From Mycolicibacterium sp. J2 (GTDB taxonomy: Bacteria > Actinomycetota > Actinomycetes > Mycobacteriales > Mycobacteriaceae), in the NCBI RefSeq assembly GCF_026240945.1, contig NZ_JAPFPY010000039.1:1-45312 (forward strand): a stretch of DNA of 45,312 nucleotides. Direction: 5' to 3'. This document shows positions 15,934-23,507 of the stretch, piece by piece. Under the pieces are notes generated by a model. That model made no database searches. It worked only from the letters and a program-made list of their open reading frames with translations, and was not told the origin of the DNA. The stretch's first letter is position 1. Each line of letters opens with the position of its first letter. The position numbers and the translations under genes are program-made.

Positions 15934-17919
15934 GTGATCGCAGACGCCGCCGGCACCGGCACCGATCGGCCCGGTCACCGTATCCGCGCGCTGCCCGACG
16001 CCCTGGGTAGCCTGGACCAGATCGATTCGGTCGTCGCCTGCCGAACGCCAGTCGTGTTCATCGATCTCGATGGGGCGCTGTCCTGCGCAGGCACAGATCC
16101 CACCGCCGCGACGTTGGCGCCGGGAGTCGCCGGGACAGTGCGTGCGCTGAGCGCCGTCTGCCCCGTCGCGGTCATCAGCGGCCGCACGCTGTCCGAGATC
16201 AGAGCCACGGTGGGGATACCCGGGTTGTGGTACGCCGGTTCGCACGGTTTGGCAGTGCTCGACCCTGACAGTCTCCTCCACCGCAACGGAATTAACCGCG
16301 GTGTCAAGGTGGTAGACCTCAGCCCGGATGTCAACTGGGGCAGAGGCGACGCGGTGCGGTGCATCGTCGGCCAACTCACCACAGATCGCAGGCTTCTGCC
16401 GATATACATTGGCGCCGACCTGGCCGACGAGGATGCCTTCGACGCCATCCGACACGACGGCATCGGCATCGTGGTCCGGTCTCGGGACGGCGATCGCGCT
16501 ACCGGTGCCGACTTCACCCTGAACGGGACCGATGGCACGACCAGGCTGCTGACCCGCCTGGTAAAGGCGTTGTCCCCCGCACGATCGGTCACCGAAGGCT
16601 GGTCCCTCTCGTTCGAGGGGTACCACCCGCAGGCCGAGCGATTGCGTGAGGCGTTGTGTGCCGTCGGTAACGGCGCTCTTGCGAGTCGCGCCGCCGCACC
16701 GGATGGTGGTGACTCGGCCGCCCACTACCCCGGCACCTATGTCGCAGGGGTCTACAACCGACTGACCGATGTCGTCGACGGCGTACCGGTCAGCAACGAG
16801 AGCATAGTCAATCTTCCTGATTGGCTGCCCTTGACCTTCCGCATCGACGGCGGGCGGTGGTTCGACGTCGACACCGCCGAACTGCTCTCCTACCGTCAAA
16901 CCATCGATATCCGGACTGCGGAATGCGTGCGCGAGTTACGGTTTCAGGATCCGTCGGGCCGTCGCACCTCGGTAACCCAACGACGGTTCGTTTCCATGCA
17001 CGAGCCTCATGTCTGCGCGCTGCAGATGACACTGGTCGCCGAGAACTGGTCGGGCAGCATCGATATCCGCTCAACCATCGACTCGACCATCACCAATTCC
17101 GGCGTTGCGCGCTATCGCGCACTGTCCGGCCGGCATCTCGAAGCCACCTCGATCAGTGAACTTCCCGGAGACGCGGTACTTGTCGAGGCCCGAACGACGC
17201 AGTCGCACATCCCGATCGCGGTCGCGGCCCGCACCACGGTATACAAACTCGACGGAGCCGCCGAGGTCACCGCTCGTTTCCACAACGACCCGTCCGGCGC
17301 GGGGCACGACTTCACCACCGACGTCGCCGTCGGCCGACCGCTGACCGTCGAGAAGTGCGCCGTCATCGTCACCGGCCACGCTCGCGCGATATCGGTTCCC
17401 GGGGATGCTGCCAGTCAGCGGCTGGCGAATCTCGGCCGATACGCCCAGCTGTTCGATGACCAGCGCACCATCTGGACGCAGCTCTGGCAGAAGTTCGATT
17501 TCGGCATGCCGGCCGCACCGGAATCCGAGACGATAGTGCGCCTGCACATCATGCACCTTCTGCAATCGGTTCCCGGCCCTACCGCGGACCTGGATGCCGG
17601 GGTACCCGCGCGCGGAGTGCACGGTGAGGCGTATCGGGGCCATATCTTCTGGGACGAGCTGTTCATCATCCCCCTGCTCAGCATGCGCCTACCCGAGGCA
17701 GCGCGCAGCGCCCTCGCCTACCGCGGCCGGCGGCTGCCGCAGGCGCGCCTGGCCGCGCGCGACGCCGGATATGTGGGTGCGATGTTCCCGTGGCAATCCG
17801 GCAGCGACGGTAGCGAGCAGAGCCAGCGCCTACACCTCAATCCGCTGTCTGGACGCTGGATTCCGGACAGCAGTCACCTGGCCCACCACATCGGGTCCGC
17901 TGTCGCCTACACCGCGTGA
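15934..17919 (+). CDS. OtsB-like domain plus N-terminal part of GH65, up to the in-frame TGA
   Basis: This 661-residue open frame starts at GTG 15934. The HAD phosphatase part keeps the nucleophile region DLDGALS (44-50) but has Ala at the Thr position of the usual DxDGT. SGRT (82-85) and AGSHG (101-105) are present. From LLHRNG (114-119) the sequence jumps directly to VDLSPDVNWGRGDAVR. The cap domain of about 80 residues that normally lies there is missing, and the motif III Lys (DKG) is Arg. Motif IV reads IGADLADEDAF instead of IGDDLTDEDAF. The phosphatase is therefore probably inactive. The GH65 part starts about residue 226 (SFEGYHPQAERLREAL) and reaches the (alpha/alpha)6 barrel with FWDELFIIPLL and MFPWQSGSDG before the stop. 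Confidence 0.75.
   Translation: MIADAAGTGTDRPGHRIRALPDALGSLDQIDSVVACRTPVVFIDLDGALSCAGTDPTAATLAPGVAGTVRALSAVCPVAVISGRTLSEIRATVGIPGLWYAGSHGLAVLDPDSLLHRNGINRGVKVVDLSPDVNWGRGDAVRCIVGQLTTDRRLLPIYIGADLADEDAFDAIRHDGIGIVVRSRDGDRATGADFTLNGTDGTTRLLTRLVKALSPARSVTEGWSLSFEGYHPQAERLREALCAVGNGALASRAAAPDGGDSAAHYPGTYVAGVYNRLTDVVDGVPVSNESIVNLPDWLPLTFRIDGGRWFDVDTAELLSYRQTIDIRTAECVRELRFQDPSGRRTSVTQRRFVSMHEPHVCALQMTLVAENWSGSIDIRSTIDSTITNSGVARYRALSGRHLEATSISELPGDAVLVEARTTQSHIPIAVAARTTVYKLDGAAEVTARFHNDPSGAGHDFTTDVAVGRPLTVEKCAVIVTGHARAISVPGDAASQRLANLGRYAQLFDDQRTIWTQLWQKFDFGMPAAPESETIVRLHIMHLLQSVPGPTADLDAGVPARGVHGEAYRGHIFWDELFIIPLLSMRLPEAARSALAYRGRRLPQARLAARDAGYVGAMFPWQSGSDGSEQSQRLHLNPLSGRWIPDSSHLAHHIGSAVAYTA
17917..17919 (+). 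other. In-frame TGA splitting the OtsB/GH65 gene
   Basis: Codons around the site read ACC GCG TGA CAC CAC TAC CAG. The frame before and after is the same, and no indel is needed to join the two parts. A single G-to-A change from TGG (Trp) explains it. No selenocysteine-type stem is evident right after it by eye. Confidence 0.85.
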
Positions 17920-17979
17920 CACCACTACCAGATCACCGGTGACCGTCAGTACCTGATCGACCGTGGCGCCGAGATCCTC

Positions 17980-18975
17980 GTGGAGATCGCCCGATTCTGG
18001 GCCAGCCGGGCCCGATACGACAGCGAGCGGCACCGGTTCGTCATCGACGGTGTGATCGGACCCGACGAATTCCATTCCGGCTACCCGGATGCACCGGCTC
18101 AAGGCGTGAACAACAACGCCTACACGAATGTGATGGCGGTGTGGGTGATCCTGCGCGCGTTCGATGCGCTCGACGCTCTGCCGCTGCCGGATCGATTGGA
18201 TCTGCTGGACCGGATACACGTCACCGCGGCGGAATTGGCGCAGTGGGATGCGGTGAGCAGGCGCATGTTCGTTCCTTTTCACGACGGTGTCATCAGCCAA
18301 TTCGAGGGGTATCAAAACCTCGCCGAGCTCGACTGGTCCGCCTACCGCCGACGCTACGGCGATATCGCCCGGCTGGACCGGATTCTGGAATCGGAGATCG
18401 ACGATGTGAACCGGTATCAGGTTGCCAAGCAGGCCGACGTGTTGATGCTCTTCTACCTGTTGTCGGCAGATGAGCTCCGTGGCATCTTCGCCCGGCTGGG
18501 CTACCGGTTCCGACCGCGGCAGATACCCAGGACCGTTGCGTACTACGCGGCCCGCACCTCACACGGGTCCACATTGAGCGCTGTCGTGCATTCCTGGGTC
18601 ACGGCGCGCGGCAACCGCGATCAAGCCATGCGGTACTTCGCCGAAGTGCTCAAGTCCGATGTCTCCGACGTTCAACACGGTTCGACAGCCGAAGGCGTTC
18701 ACCTGGCGGCCATGGCGGGCAGTGTCGATTTGTCGCAGCGCTGCTTCACGGGCTTGGAGACCCGGGGTGACCGCTTGGTGCTGGGCCCGATGTGGCCGGC
18801 GGCCCAGGGTCAGCTGACGTGCTCACTGTGGTACCGCGGCCATCGGTTGCACCTGTTGATCAGCGGACGGGAAGCCGACGTCACCGCCGATCCCACCGGG
18901 GCACCCACGATCGAGGTCGAGTGCCGGGGCCACGTTCAGCGTTTGGCGTCGGGGCAGTCCATCCATATCCGATGA
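17980..18975 (+). CDS. C-terminal GH65 fragment after the TGA
   Basis: This is the continuation of the split gene. The first possible restart is GTG 17980, giving 331 residues; no convincing ribosome-binding site precedes it. It holds the GH65 active-site signature VIGPDEFHSGYPDAPAQGVN, in which Glu of DEFH is the expected general acid. It also has the barrel motifs RTSHGSTLSAVVH and HGSTAEGVHLAAMAGSVDL, then a beta-sandwich C-terminus. As an isolated fragment it lacks the N-terminal sandwich and half of the barrel and is unlikely to fold into an active enzyme. Its last 153 bases are overlapped on the opposite strand by the three-helix protein gene. Confidence 0.6.
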   Translation: MEIARFWASRARYDSERHRFVIDGVIGPDEFHSGYPDAPAQGVNNNAYTNVMAVWVILRAFDALDALPLPDRLDLLDRIHVTAAELAQWDAVSRRMFVPFHDGVISQFEGYQNLAELDWSAYRRRYGDIARLDRILESEIDDVNRYQVAKQADVLMLFYLLSADELRGIFARLGYRFRPRQIPRTVAYYAARTSHGSTLSAVVHSWVTARGNRDQAMRYFAEVLKSDVSDVQHGSTAEGVHLAAMAGSVDLSQRCFTGLETRGDRLVLGPMWPAAQGQLTCSLWYRGHRLHLLISGREADVTADPTGAPTIEVECRGHVQRLASGQSIHIR

Positions 18976-19215
18976 GCCCACCGGCGACCGCTGCTGCCGG
19001 GTCAGCGCGCGTCGGCTGACATTGAGGGTGAGCGGAATGAGATGGGCCGTGATGCGCGCGTCGGCTGCCAGCCGCCGATGCGTCGCCGCCACCAGCTGGG
19101 CGATCTCCGTCCGGGAGTGCCCGGGAAACCTCGCTGCCAGCATCGATACCAAGCCGTCCAGTTCATCCCGGAGCAGTGACGGTTCCAGCCGGTGGTCCGT
19201 GGCAGTGAGACTCAT
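18823..19215 (-). CDS. Small conserved protein with predicted three-helix domain (DUF3562-like), extended C-terminus
   Basis: The 130-residue product has a conserved first half: DELDGLVSMLAARFPGHSRT, EIAQLVAATHRRLAADARIT, AHLIPLTLNVSRRAL. This matches the three-helix bundle family often found as short proteins of 65-80 residues in actinobacteria. The last 50 residues overlap the 3' end of the GH65 reading frame antisense and look unlike protein (rich in Gly/Pro/Asp/Arg). The gene may therefore have lost its own stop and run into its neighbour. ATG 19215 shares its A with the TGA stop of the upstream membrane-protein gene (TGATG), so the two are coupled. Confidence 0.65.
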   Translation of the reverse strand: MSLTATDHRLEPSLLRDELDGLVSMLAARFPGHSRTEIAQLVAATHRRLAADARITAHLIPLTLNVSRRALTRQQRSPVGSSDMDGLPRRQTLNVAPALDLDRGCPGGIGGDVGFPSADQQVQPMAAVPQ

Positions 19216-19817
19216 CAGCTATCGAACCGATGTGGTGCGCGACCGCCGGGTCCGTCCAGCGCTGCGGCGAGTTCCCGGTCCCAGGTGGCGTGTCGGACTC
19301 GGTCGAGGCGGCGACGCACCGCCCAGACGGCGCCGACCGTTGCGGCGGCGATAGCGCCCCACAGCAGCACGGCGACCGCCACCGCATCGGCCACGGCTTG
19401 GCGCGCATCGGTCGGTGCCGTGGTGTTCAGCCCCTCTGCATCCACCCAGATATCGCCTTTGGCTCCGGCTTTGGCCGGTCCCGGCCAGGGCACCACACCC
19501 AGATGGTCGGTGCCCGCGGCGGTCCAGCGAGCCCGGACGGCGTATGTGCTCTGGGTGTGCTGCATGACGACGGTGGTGTCGTCTTGGGCTGTGGCCTGCA
19601 CCAGGTGGCGGGTCGCCGCCTGGTCGGCGTAGCGGTGCGCCTGGGTGTCGTGCACCGCGGTGCCGACAGCCGCTGCCACCGGTGCGGCCAGGACGACGAA
19701 CACCATCGCGAGAACCGTTACCAGGTCCTCGATTCGGTCGCTGATCCGCACCAGCGGATTACGGCTGAGCAAGCGGGCTCCGGCGGCGCCGCCGAGACCG
19801 ATGATGAAGCTGTCCAC
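19215..19817 (-). CDS. Rv1733c-like two-pass membrane protein
   Basis: The product has 200 residues from GTG 19817, preceded by GGAGGA. A longer frame to 19898 is rejected because it would translate through the DosR box. RLLSRNPLVRISDRIEDLVT is followed by a membrane segment (VLAMVFVVLAAPVAAAVGTAV), an extracytoplasmic domain (HDTQAHRYADQAATRH to GDIWVDAEG), a second membrane segment (AVAVLLWGAIAAATVGAVWAV) and RRRLDRVRHATWDREL. These are features of Rv1733c, a dormancy-regulon membrane protein and T-cell antigen in M. tuberculosis. The biochemical function is unknown. It is transcribed with the three-helix protein gene. Confidence 0.88.
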   Translation of the reverse strand: MDSFIIGLGGAAGARLLSRNPLVRISDRIEDLVTVLAMVFVVLAAPVAAAVGTAVHDTQAHRYADQAATRHLVQATAQDDTTVVMQHTQSTYAVRARWTAAGTDHLGVVPWPGPAKAGAKGDIWVDAEGLNTTAPTDARQAVADAVAVAVLLWGAIAAATVGAVWAVRRRLDRVRHATWDRELAAALDGPGGRAPHRFDS

Positions 19818-19881
19818 GTCCGCTCCTCCAATCGCCGACCGGTGGTGATGTTCCCAGCATGTCCCATCTGGACCGAAACCC

Positions 19882-19901
19882 TTAGGGTCCAAGGTCACCG
19901 G
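19882..19901. promoter_or_regulatory. DosR box upstream of Rv1733c-like gene
   Basis: Core GGGTCCAAGGTCAC (19885-19898) matches 10 of 14. It lies 68 bases upstream of GTG 19817. The gene on its other side ends here, so the box serves only the minus-strand pair. Confidence 0.6.
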
Positions 19902-19925
19902 CTGAGTCGACCTTCGACCAAGCGG

Positions 19926-20918
19926 CTAGTCCAGCGGCTCACCGTCCAGCCGTCGTGCGACGTCAGCGAGCGCACGCCGGGGTGTCGCAGGCAACGCGTC
20001 GGCATTCGGTGGCAGCCAACCGATGCGCAGCAGCACCTGCGGGCAATGGCTGCCGCCGAACACTTTGGCCCGCAACTGTTCACGTGTCTCGGCCAGCTCA
20101 AGCGGTTCGGTGAGGATGCAGCTCGCCAGCCCCATGGATGTCGCGGTCAACAGGATCTGACTGGTCGCTTCACCGGCTCGCAGACGTGCCACCACATCAT
20201 CCGCCGCGGTCCCGAGTGCCAGCATGACACCATGGTCACCCGCTGCGGTCGAATCTTCGGGTTGAGACAGTGCCGTGCCCGCGAAGACGCGCGCAGGAAC
20301 CTGAGCGTCAGGGTCCGGCGCCGGAGTATTGCGCGCCGGGACGCCGGCCACCGCGCCATAACGCCCACTCCACGCGGCCAGTTCGCTCAGGTAGCCGGCG
20401 TCTTCACCGTGCCGGCGCCGTGCCCACTCCAGGGTCGCGCGGAATTCGTCGTCGGGATCGATGCGCCGCATCGTCACACCCATTCTCGCCGCGCGGGCAC
20501 CCATCATGGCGACGTGCCCGGGTGGTACCGGCCATGCGCTGAAGTGTCGCCGGTCGGTTCTGCGGCGCGGGATCGCCGAAGCCAGTGAGATGTCCATCTC
20601 ACCGGCCGGGCTCCGGTGCAGCTCCAGCGACGCGAGGTGATCTGGCTGCTCCGGGTTGGGTAGCCGATGAATTTTGGTCTGCCAACCCAGTGCCGCCAGG
20701 GCAACGGCGCAGTGGTTCAACGCGATACCGCAACTGACGAGGAGCTCGCGACCGTCGGGATCAGTGTGCTCGAGCTGTAATGACCGCTCCGCGAACAAGT
20801 GCACACTGTGCGGCCCCACCCGCCAGCGCCAGGGCTGTGAATTGTGTATCGACGGCGCCCGCGTTGCCAAGGACAACGCGGCGTTCGCCGTTTCGGCGTC
20901 GAGACGATAACCGGACAT
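19926..20918 (-). CDS. Acg-family nitroreductase (Rv3131-like), second copy
   Basis: The product has 330 residues from ATG 20918 (MSGYRLDAETANAALSLAT). An upstream in-frame extension of 102 residues overlaps the next membrane-protein gene and is low-complexity, so it is rejected. TRAPSIHNSQPWRW is the family signature. IPRRRTDRRHFSAW, GEATSQILLTATSMGLASC and PQVLLRIGWLP follow. It is clearly different in sequence from the copies at 9694 and 41553, so it is an old paralogue and not a fresh duplication. It probably shares a transcript with the small membrane protein upstream, 94 bases away. Confidence 0.9.
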   Translation of the reverse strand: MSGYRLDAETANAALSLATRAPSIHNSQPWRWRVGPHSVHLFAERSLQLEHTDPDGRELLVSCGIALNHCAVALAALGWQTKIHRLPNPEQPDHLASLELHRSPAGEMDISLASAIPRRRTDRRHFSAWPVPPGHVAMMGARAARMGVTMRRIDPDDEFRATLEWARRRHGEDAGYLSELAAWSGRYGAVAGVPARNTPAPDPDAQVPARVFAGTALSQPEDSTAAGDHGVMLALGTAADDVVARLRAGEATSQILLTATSMGLASCILTEPLELAETREQLRAKVFGGSHCPQVLLRIGWLPPNADALPATPRRALADVARRLDGEPLD

Positions 20919-21012
20919 GGGGCGATACCTCTGCTTCGAGTCGTGATGCCCTTCGACTATGCGCGTTCGATGTGCGACATCGTCAGGGCCGGAAGTTGTC
21001 GGGATGAAGGAC

Positions 21013-21372
21013 TTATGTCCGGAAGGTGATCGCCAGGACGGCGAGATCGGTGACCAACAACCCGAGTGCCACCACCGGAACCCAGACCCCGTGCTTACGC
21101 GATGCGGTGAAGAAGGATGCGACGATTGCCGCCACGGCGACGAAGGGCGGCCCGTATCCGAGGATCCCGAACCAGAACTCCCCGGGACCCATATGCGGGC
21201 ACGTACCCTCGGTGCATCGGGCAAGTCCCATCACGGCGCCGAAACCGAACAACATCACCGCCATCGCGACCGGCACGGTCAACAGCGCCAACAGCCAGTT
21301 GAGCCACAACGGGCTCCCGCCGCGCCGCTCTGACACAGGTTTGTCTGCCGAGACGCCAGTCGAAGTATCCAT
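21013..21372 (-). CDS. Small integral membrane protein, unknown function
   Basis: The 119-residue protein has three probable membrane helices: WLNWLLALLTVPVAMAVMLF, then FWFGILGYGPPFVAVAAIVA, then WVPVVALGLLVTDLAVLAI. A loop with two cysteines (LARCTEGTCPHMG) separates the first two. ATG 21372 follows GGAAGTGAG. I do not recognise the family. The two Cys and His in the loop between the first and second helices could bind metal or form a disulfide (inference). It is the first gene after the divergent DosR promoter, ahead of the nitroreductase. Confidence 0.7.
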   Translation of the reverse strand: MDTSTGVSADKPVSERRGGSPLWLNWLLALLTVPVAMAVMLFGFGAVMGLARCTEGTCPHMGPGEFWFGILGYGPPFVAVAAIVASFFTASRKHGVWVPVVALGLLVTDLAVLAITFRT

Positions 21373-21461
21373 CAGCTCACTTCCTTATCCACTCGCTGTC
21401 CACTCGCCCCCGGCGCGTCGCGGGACGTCGGGGAATCACATCACCCAGTGCGACCCGGCCA

Positions 21462-21481
21462 CTAGGGCCTGAAGTCCTTTC
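21462..21481. promoter_or_regulatory. DosR box, divergent promoter (membrane protein/usp)
   Basis: Core GGGCCTGAAGTCCT (21465-21478) matches 11 of 14. It lies in the 222-base gap between the minus-strand membrane-protein gene and the plus-strand usp gene. Confidence 0.6.
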
Positions 21482-21497
21482 GCGGGCGTGGCCGCAG

Positions 21498-21517
21498 GTA
21501 GGGACGTATGGCACTGG
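21498..21517. promoter_or_regulatory. Second DosR-like box of the same gap
   Basis: Core GGGACGTATGGCAC (21501-21514) matches 10 of 14. It is 36 bases from the first box (start to start) and 77 bases from the usp start. Paired boxes are common at strong DosR promoters. Confidence 0.5.
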
Positions 21518-21594
21518 AGACCGGTCGAGCGCGACCACTAGAGTCCTGGGCAGCCACTCGTTCCCGGAACCGACACAGGACGGCAGGACAACAC

Positions 21595-22458
21595 GTGAAG
21601 TTCGAGAGAATCGTTGTCGGCGTGGATGGCTCGGAATCCGGACACGTCGCGTTGGAGTGGGCCGCACGCGAGTCGGCTCTGCACGGTGCAACACTGGTCC
21701 TGTTACACGCCGCTGCGCCGCCGATCGCAGCGTGGCCGGTGGCCCCGGCTCCCAACGGGTATATGGAATGGCTGCGCGATCGTGGCACGGACATCCTGCA
21801 CGCGGCCGCCCACACCGTGCACGAGATGACGAACGGATCGGTCGAGGTGGTCACCGAGTACGCGCACGCGGCGCCGGCCGCCGCGTTGACCGACGCGTCG
21901 CGCACGGCGGGAATGGTCGTGGTGGGTTCGCGCGGTCGCGGCGCGCTCGCCCGCACCGTTCTCGGCAGTGTCAGCACCGCCATGCTGCATCGCGCCCATT
22001 GCACGGTGGCGGTGATCCACGACAGTCACCGACCGCCGGATTCCGACGCTCCTGTCCTACTGGGTTATGACGGGTCCGCGGCGTCCGAGGAGGCGACCAC
22101 CCTGGCATTCGAGGAGGCTGGTCGCCGCGGTGTCGACCTGGTCGCCCTGCATGCGTGGTGGTCCGCGGGTGCCTTCGAACTACCCGGATTCGATTGGGAG
22201 CAACTGCGGCCCGACGTCGACGACGAGGTGGCCGGCCAACTGAGCTCCTGGCAGCGCCGCTACCCTCGGGTGAACGTGCACCGCGTAGTGGTTTGCGACC
22301 AGCCCGGCCGTCGGTTGGTCGAATTGTCCGATACCGCCCAGCTTGTCGTCGTCGGCAGCCACGGGTACGGGGCGGTGGCGGGAGCCCTTCTGGGCTCCGT
22401 CAGCGGCACCGTGGCCCAGGCGGCGACGGCACCGACCCTGGTGGTGCGCTCACGCTGA
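21595..22458 (+). CDS. Universal stress protein, tandem UspA domains
   Basis: The product has 287 residues from GTG 21595 (VKFERIVVGVDGSESG). An ATG frame 87 bases upstream is rejected because it begins inside the second DosR box. Both nucleotide loops are intact: GSRGRGALARTVLGS and GSHGYGAVAGALLGS. It belongs with the Rv2623-like class that binds ATP in both domains. It is a single-gene unit, convergent with the degenerate usp gene at 22565, with 106 bases between the stops in which I see no gene and no clear terminator. Confidence 0.9.
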   Translation: MKFERIVVGVDGSESGHVALEWAARESALHGATLVLLHAAAPPIAAWPVAPAPNGYMEWLRDRGTDILHAAAHTVHEMTNGSVEVVTEYAHAAPAAALTDASRTAGMVVVGSRGRGALARTVLGSVSTAMLHRAHCTVAVIHDSHRPPDSDAPVLLGYDGSAASEEATTLAFEEAGRRGVDLVALHAWWSAGAFELPGFDWEQLRPDVDDEVAGQLSSWQRRYPRVNVHRVVVCDQPGRRLVELSDTAQLVVVGSHGYGAVAGALLGSVSGTVAQAATAPTLVVRSR

Positions 22459-22564
22459 CTTCGCACCTGAACTTGCCACCGCGAGCTCATTGCCGATCAC
22501 CATCGTGCGCGTCGACGGCCCATTCTCTGCCCTGATGGTTCGAATCGTCCATTCCAGCACCCTC

Positions 22565-23395
22565 CTATTCGGTTGTCATGCACGGTAATCGCGCTGTGTT
22601 CGGTCGAACAGGGCCGAATGTCACCTCCGGCCGGGACACCTCGTCCTGTGGCAGCACCAGTACCTCCAGCGGAGCCTGCATCGCATCCAATTCCCGGTTT
22701 CCGAGCAGCGACGCCAGCAGGGCGGTGTCATCGGCTGTGGTGACGATCAGGTGATCCAGGTCGGGATGCTGCAAGACCATCGCGACCAGGTCGGGTGGTC
22801 CCGGCAGCACCCACACATCGAGATCGGGCTCCGGACAGACAGAGTCGGTGATGCGCACATAGTCATCGGGCTCTGCTCCATGCGGAGCCAGCACCATCAC
22901 GGCGCTCCCGCGCAGGCGCGCCTCGGTTATCGCCGCGGGTAGCACCCGCCCCGCGGCCACATCCGTTGCGGTGACGGCGACCACCCAACCATCGTCGGAA
23001 GCCCGGCGCTGCCGCTGCGGATTCCACACCAACAGCATCGGTGATCGCGCCCGACCCAATACCGCTGATGCTCGGGCATCACGCGCTGCAAGGCAGAGCA
23101 ACTCAGCGCAGTGCGATCGGGCTACGAGAACGTCTACCTCACAGCCTGAATCGATGCGGGTATCGATCTGCAGGTCGGTGCCCGCCACATCGAGAGCCTC
23201 GGTCGTTGCCGAGCGGAGCGCCTCGGCGGCCCGCCGTTCGCGGGCGGTACGAGATCCGTCCACAACCGGCACCGCGGCTAGCAGCAGCAGGGCAGTGCCG
23301 CGGCCGATCGCCTCGCGTGCTGCGCGGCGGACAACGGCATTCGAGGACGATGATCCATCGACATAAGCAACGACCGGCAGGGTGGAGACGTCCAT
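22565..23395 (-). CDS. Degenerate universal stress protein without ATP loops
   Basis: The product has 276 residues from ATG 23395, eight bases after GAAGG. The start of domain 1 (VVAYVDGSSSSNAVVRRAAR) and the order of strands identify the Usp fold, with a second domain from WVVAVTATDVAAG. The loop that carries G-2x-G-9x-G-S in active members is AARDARASAVLG in domain 1 and TTADDTALLASLLGN in domain 2, so neither should bind ATP. It may act by protein contacts only, like non-ATP-binding UspA proteins (inference). A DosR box lies about 90 bases upstream. Confidence 0.8.
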   Translation of the reverse strand: MDVSTLPVVAYVDGSSSSNAVVRRAAREAIGRGTALLLLAAVPVVDGSRTARERRAAEALRSATTEALDVAGTDLQIDTRIDSGCEVDVLVARSHCAELLCLAARDARASAVLGRARSPMLLVWNPQRQRRASDDGWVVAVTATDVAAGRVLPAAITEARLRGSAVMVLAPHGAEPDDYVRITDSVCPEPDLDVWVLPGPPDLVAMVLQHPDLDHLIVTTADDTALLASLLGNRELDAMQAPLEVLVLPQDEVSRPEVTFGPVRPNTARLPCMTTE

Positions 23396-23484
23396 GGGCA
23401 AGACCTTCGGTCATCCGAATATGTCAGTGATCACCTGAGGCTATGGCCGCGTGAGGCTTCGTCACGACTGGCTTTGGTCTGCAC

Positions 23485-23504
23485 GCAGGGACCTTGGTCA
23501 CAGC
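23485..23504. promoter_or_regulatory. DosR box upstream of degenerate usp
   Basis: Core GGGACCTTGGTCAC (23488-23501) matches 11 of 14. It lies between the degenerate usp start and the 3' end of the kinase gene; it ends four bases short of the kinase stop codon. Confidence 0.65.
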
Positions 23505-23507
23505 GCG

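Larger units (their letters stand above)
15934..18975 (+). pseudogene. otsB: OtsB-like/GH65 fusion (Rv2006 type) interrupted by one in-frame TGA
   Basis: Reading across one TGA (17917-17919) gives a single frame of about 1013 residues: an OtsB-type HAD domain (about 36-215) followed by a glycoside hydrolase family 65 region to the end. The same combination is found in the dormancy gene Rv2006 of M. tuberculosis. The stop sits at the first base-third-position change of a codon expected to be Trp: the context AVAYTA-stop-HHYQITGD aligns with the GH65 pattern AVAYNVWQYYQxTGD known to me. The GH65 catalytic acid (GPDEFH) lies after the stop, so the N-terminal piece alone cannot be a working phosphorylase or hydrolase. 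Possibilities are a recent nonsense mutation, a sequencing error, or UGA readthrough. The reading frame downstream is otherwise intact, which argues that the change is recent. Confidence 0.8.

Noticed and set aside
15899..15937. A 12-codon frame starting MTESYPPRESPA just before the OtsB/GH65 start
   Set aside because: Its stop overlaps the GTG start (GTGA), which could suggest a leader peptide. It is too short to support, and no ribosome-binding site is clear.
17920..17979. Programmed UGA recoding (selenocysteine)
   Set aside because: The position is expected to be Trp, not Cys, and I see no convincing stem-loop directly after the codon. A nonsense mutation is simpler.
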